From an uncultured Burkholderiales bacterium (lineage in GTDB: Bacteria > Pseudomonadota > Gammaproteobacteria > Burkholderiales > Burkholderiaceae_C), in the NCBI GenBank assembly GCA_903831655.1, contig CAIKYO010000230.1, positions 1 through 54,924 on the forward strand: 54,924 nucleotides of DNA, read 5' to 3'. Both the position numbers and the translations under genes were made by a program. Below, in pieces: positions 51,192 through 54,924 of this stretch. The notes beneath the pieces are model-generated. The model did not search any database, was not told the origin of the DNA, and saw only the letters and a program-made list of their open reading frames with translations. How positions within the stretch are numbered: position 1 is the first letter of the stretch; each line of letters starts with the position of its first letter.

Positions 51192-52562
51192 TCAAGCGCT
51201 GGAGGGTAAGGGTGTTTGGGCTGGTGTGGCAGGGGCCAGTTGGCCCTTGGGTAGCAAGACGACAAAGATGCTCCCACCCTCGGCTCTGGATTGGTAGTGA
51301 ACGGAGCCCAAATGACGCGCAGCAATCGAGCGCACCAAAGAGAGCCCTAGTCCAGCACCTTTGTCGTTTTCATCGTGTCCAGCCAAACGGAAAAAGGGCT
51401 CAAAGATGCGGTCTTGCTGAGACAGGGGCACACCCGGTCCTTTGTCGTAGACGGCGATTTGAACCCATCCGTTGGGCAAGTCCTCAAGGTGAACTTCAAC
51501 CCCTTCTTTTTGACCGCTGTGTCGAATGGCGTTGTCCACCAAGTTGCGAATCAATCTTCGGATGAGCCTGGGCACGCCCATGAACTCGATGCTTTGAGGG
51601 TGTGGGCCCAACTCCAAGGTGACATTGCTTCTGGAGCACTCCTCGCTTGCGAGGCCTGTGAGATCGATGTTTTCAATGGCTCCAATGTTGACAGCTTGGG
51701 TGTCGAGTCTGGAGGCCAGCAAAATTTCATCGATGAGTTGATCAAGCTCCCCAATGGAGGTCTTGATCTCTTGCATGAGTGAGGCTTTTTGAGCATCCCC
51801 CATCAACTCCACGCTCATTCGAATTCGGGTGAGCGGTGTTCTGAGTTCGTGAGAGGCGTTGGCAAGGAGCGATTTGTGAGCCATGACCAAGGACTCAATT
51901 TGAGATGCCGCGTGATTAAATCGTTGCCCCAAAAAGGCAATTTCATCGCTTCCGTCCTCAGACACGCGAGTGGAGAGTTGACCCTCGCCCCAAGACTCTA
52001 CGCCCTTGGCCAAAGACTCAAGGCGGCGCGTCAGTCGCCTGATGATGGGGTAGGTGGCCAATGCAACGGCCAAAGCAGCCAGTCCCAATGACCAAAAAAA
52101 GCCAAATGGCAATATGCGTTGGTGGCGTTTGGGAAAGGGCAGGTGAATGTGCAAGATTTGACCGTCCTTTAACTGCACCAAAAATTCAGGTCCTGGTCCA
52201 TATTGCCCGGGTGGCATGGCTTGGTCATGTTGGGCTAGGCTTGCGTTGAGCTCGGTGTCTTTTGCTGCGCCCACAGGGGTTTGTTTTTTGGGGTCGCTAG
52301 AGGTCTTGGCCGCGCTGTCGATTTGAAGGGGTTTGTCGGCCGAGATCACAGCGCTTTGGCCGTTGTTGGTGATCCTCACTTTGCCCTGCCCCAAGACAAC
52401 GCCTTGTTCGGAGCGAATCACAACATCTCTTGGGGGTGGTTCTTGGGTCAAGCGCACAGCCCAATAGGAGAGCAAACTGAGTGTTGCAAGTGCGAGGACT
52501 ACCGCAAGCCAAATGCGAGCATACAAGCGGTTGATGAAGAGGCGAAAAAAAGACATGGGCAA
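51192..52562 (-). CDS. Sensor histidine kinase (HAMP, HisKA, HATPase)
   Basis: ANASHELRTPLTRIRMSVELM H-box; LIRNLVDNAIRHSGQ N-box; GAGLGLSLVRSIAARHLG G2 box. Confidence 0.95.
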   Translation of the reverse strand: MPMSFFRLFINRLYARIWLAVVLALATLSLLSYWAVRLTQEPPPRDVVIRSEQGVVLGQGKVRITNNGQSAVISADKPLQIDSAAKTSSDPKKQTPVGAAKDTELNASLAQHDQAMPPGQYGPGPEFLVQLKDGQILHIHLPFPKRHQRILPFGFFWSLGLAALAVALATYPIIRRLTRRLESLAKGVESWGEGQLSTRVSEDGSDEIAFLGQRFNHAASQIESLVMAHKSLLANASHELRTPLTRIRMSVELMGDAQKASLMQEIKTSIGELDQLIDEILLASRLDTQAVNIGAIENIDLTGLASEECSRSNVTLELGPHPQSIEFMGVPRLIRRLIRNLVDNAIRHSGQKEGVEVHLEDLPNGWVQIAVYDKGPGVPLSQQDRIFEPFFRLAGHDENDKGAGLGLSLVRSIAARHLGSVHYQSRAEGGSIFVVLLPKGQLAPATPAQTPLPSSA

Positions 52563-52644
52563 GTTTAAAAGGAAAAGCGCTCATCTTTGGGCACTTGTCT
52601 AAGAAAAAGAAACCCTGCTCGGACCCCTTCAAGGCTTGGAGGGC

Positions 52645-53367
52645 TCAGTCTTGTTGTTTGGCAAACACGTAGCCAACACCTCGAACGGTCAAGATGCGTT
52701 TGGGTGATTTCAAGTCATCCTCAATGGCCGCTCGAATTCGACCCATGTGCACATCAATGGAGCGGTCAAATGCTTCTAACTCTCGTCCTCGCACAGCCTC
52801 CATGATCTGATCGCGTGTGAGCACCCGACCCGCGCGTTCTGCCAAGACCAGCAAGAGGTCAAATTGATAGGACGTGAGCTCACACACCCTCCCCCCCACG
52901 TTGACATTTCTTGCGTCGCGATCAATTTCCAAGCGACCAAAGGTCAAGATGGATTGCTTTTGAACATGCTCAGACGCCTTGATGGGCGCTGTTTGCCGCC
53001 TCAAGATGGCTCGAATTCGGGCCAAGAGTTCGCGTGGTTCAAAGGGCTTGGACAAGTAGTCATCTGCACCGATCTCCAAACCCACCACTCGGTCCATGGG
53101 ATCTCCTTTGGCGGTCAACATCAGGATGGGTAATTTGGCGTGGTGACTGGGCATTTGTCTGATTTGTCGGCACACCTCAAGACCATCCATGTCGGGAAGC
53201 ATCAAATCGAGCACCACGAGTTGGGTCGATTCGCTGGATTTGAGCATCCCAAAACCAGTTTGGGCATTCAAGGCGTGAGCCACGTTGAAACCAAACTGAT
53301 GCAAGTAGTCGCTGACCATTTGGGCCAAACGCTGATCGTCTTCAATGATGAGGATATTTTCCATCAC
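52645..53367 (-). CDS. OmpR-family response regulator
   Basis: ILIIEDDQRLAQMV; LVVLDLMLPDMDGLEVCRQIR; C-terminal winged helix; paired with the downstream kinase. Confidence 0.95.
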   Translation of the reverse strand: MMENILIIEDDQRLAQMVSDYLHQFGFNVAHALNAQTGFGMLKSSESTQLVVLDLMLPDMDGLEVCRQIRQMPSHHAKLPILMLTAKGDPMDRVVGLEIGADDYLSKPFEPRELLARIRAILRRQTAPIKASEHVQKQSILTFGRLEIDRDARNVNVGGRVCELTSYQFDLLLVLAERAGRVLTRDQIMEAVRGRELEAFDRSIDVHMGRIRAAIEDDLKSPKRILTVRGVGYVFAKQQD

Positions 53368-53476
53368 AGTAGCATGCCTTGTTTGGGTCGCTTTGCGTTA
53401 AAGGGGAAGTAAAGAAAAGTAAACAACCAAGGAGTTGGAGAGCGCTAAGTTGAACCCAAACGGGGTGAAAAAATCC

Positions 53477-54880
53477 TCAGCGCGTATGAGCTGGAGTTTG
53501 TGTCATGGGGGCCGCCCAAGCCACCAGGACCAAGACGGGTAGCCCCATCAAGGCGGTTGCAATGAAGAACTGCGTGTAGCCAAAGTGGTCAACAAAGAGG
53601 CCAGAAAATCCAGCGAGCCATTGTGGGGCCGCGATCATGAGAGAGCTCAGCAGTGCGTATTGGGAGGCAGAGTACTCGATCCGTGTGAGCCCAGATAAAA
53701 AGGCAATGAAGGCGGCAGATGCAATTCCTCCAGAGAGGTTGTCTGCACAAATGACGCCCACCAAAGCCCACACCTGGTGATCCAAAAGGCTCAGCCACGC
53801 AAAGAGCAAATTGGACAATGCACTGAGTGCAGCGCCCCACATCAACACCCGGATCACGCCCCATTGTTGGGTCAAGATGCCACCCAAAAAAGCCCCGAAC
53901 AAGGTCATCACCACGCCAAAGACTTTGGAGACCATGGCGATTTCATCTTTGCTGTAGCCCATGTCACTGTAAAAGGGGTTGGCCATGACACCCATCACAA
54001 TGTCGCTGATGCGGTAAGTGCTGATGAGCAACAAGATGAGAAGCGCTCTCCAGCCGAACCGTGCGAAGAAGTCTTTGAATGGCGCAATCAATAGTCTCTC
54101 GCACCGCTCAAGCCAAGTTGTTTTGACGGTGATGATTGGGTTTGTGTTTTGATCCGCGCTGTCAGGTGTGCTTGCGGATTCTTGGGGTGTGTGCGACAAG
54201 CAAGTGGCCAGTATCCCTACACCCATGGAGGCGGCCATCAAAAGATAGGAGACTTGCCAGGCTTGGCTTGCTTGGTGTCCACTCAAGTGGTCTTGGGCGC
54301 GCTGGGCCAGCCACAGCGCACCCGCACCGGCCCAGATCATGCCCAAGCGGTAGCCCGTTTGGTACATCGCAGCCAATGCGCCTTGGTTCTCCGCTGGGGC
54401 ACTCTCAATGCGAAAGGCATCCAGTGCAATGTCTTGTGTGGCAGAAGCCAGGGTTACAAAAAGGGCTGCTCCCACCAATGCCGAGAGCTGCTGGCTGGGA
54501 TCCAAACTGGCCATGCCAATGAGCCCCAAGACCAATAGGCATTGAGAGAGAAGCAACCAGGCGCGTCGCTTGCCCAGCCGAGCGCCAAGCCAAGGCAAAT
54601 TCAAAGAGTCAACGAGTGGTGACCAAAGCCACTTGAAGGCATAGACCAAGCCCACCCAACTTAAAAACCCGATGGTGGTTCGGTCAATGCCGGATTCGCG
54701 CAAACGAAATCCAAGCGTTCCCAAAACCAGCAAAAGAGGCAATCCCGCAGAAAAACCAAGCGCGACCATGCGAAGGCTCATGGGCGACAAATACCACTTG
54801 GCGCTTTGCGCCCAGGCCCTCAGTCGACCCTTTGGAGCGGGGTTTGAATGTTCGTCTGAGTTGAAGGGTTGTTGTGGCAT
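53477..54880 (-). CDS. ampG: AmpG-like MFS muropeptide permease
   Basis: LRMVALGFSAGLPLLLVLGTLGFRLRESGIDRTTIGFLSWVGLVYAFKWLWSPLVD; ATQDIALDAFRIE. Confidence 0.9.
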   Translation of the reverse strand: MPQQPFNSDEHSNPAPKGRLRAWAQSAKWYLSPMSLRMVALGFSAGLPLLLVLGTLGFRLRESGIDRTTIGFLSWVGLVYAFKWLWSPLVDSLNLPWLGARLGKRRAWLLLSQCLLVLGLIGMASLDPSQQLSALVGAALFVTLASATQDIALDAFRIESAPAENQGALAAMYQTGYRLGMIWAGAGALWLAQRAQDHLSGHQASQAWQVSYLLMAASMGVGILATCLSHTPQESASTPDSADQNTNPIITVKTTWLERCERLLIAPFKDFFARFGWRALLILLLISTYRISDIVMGVMANPFYSDMGYSKDEIAMVSKVFGVVMTLFGAFLGGILTQQWGVIRVLMWGAALSALSNLLFAWLSLLDHQVWALVGVICADNLSGGIASAAFIAFLSGLTRIEYSASQYALLSSLMIAAPQWLAGFSGLFVDHFGYTQFFIATALMGLPVLVLVAWAAPMTQTPAHTR

Positions 54881-54924
54881 GGTTCAAATTTGTCCATTAG
54901 ACTTGATCCCACTTCGGGGTCTTG

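Overview
The window is about 55 kb of a Burkholderiales-like (betaproteobacterial, probably Comamonadaceae-like) chromosome, inferred from gene content and protein signatures only. It is almost entirely housekeeping. In order, it holds: a truncated glycine-rich RRM RNA-binding protein; metX-metW; a translationally coupled hemJ/copD-like, vanZ, ferredoxin and hydrolase run followed by dac; the str operon (rpsL-rpsG-fusA-tuf) joined to an S10 operon (rpsJ to rpsQ); peroxiredoxin; cytochrome b561 and cytochrome c' genes; a regulatory-type PTS locus (EIIA, HPr, ptsI); hyi; rsmE; amgK-like; lptD-surA-rsmA; a barstar-like gene; maeB; rubredoxin (absent from the ORF track); pepP; murU-like; an HpaI-type aldolase; alr; lplT; gpx; glcF-glcE; gap; tkt; radA; ilvE; a heptosyltransferase; a two-component system; and an AmpG-like permease. 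I found no CRISPR array, IS element, phage, tRNA or rRNA. I did not find a convincing new multi-gene system. The best leads are a frame break in ptsI; structured or palindromic intergenic regions upstream of hemJ-like, rpsL, rpsG, fusA, barstar and ilvE; a 10-nt homopolymer upstream of pepP; period-10 direct repeats upstream of a response regulator gene; an orphan barstar; and unusual operon breaks (S10 without spc, glcEF without glcD).
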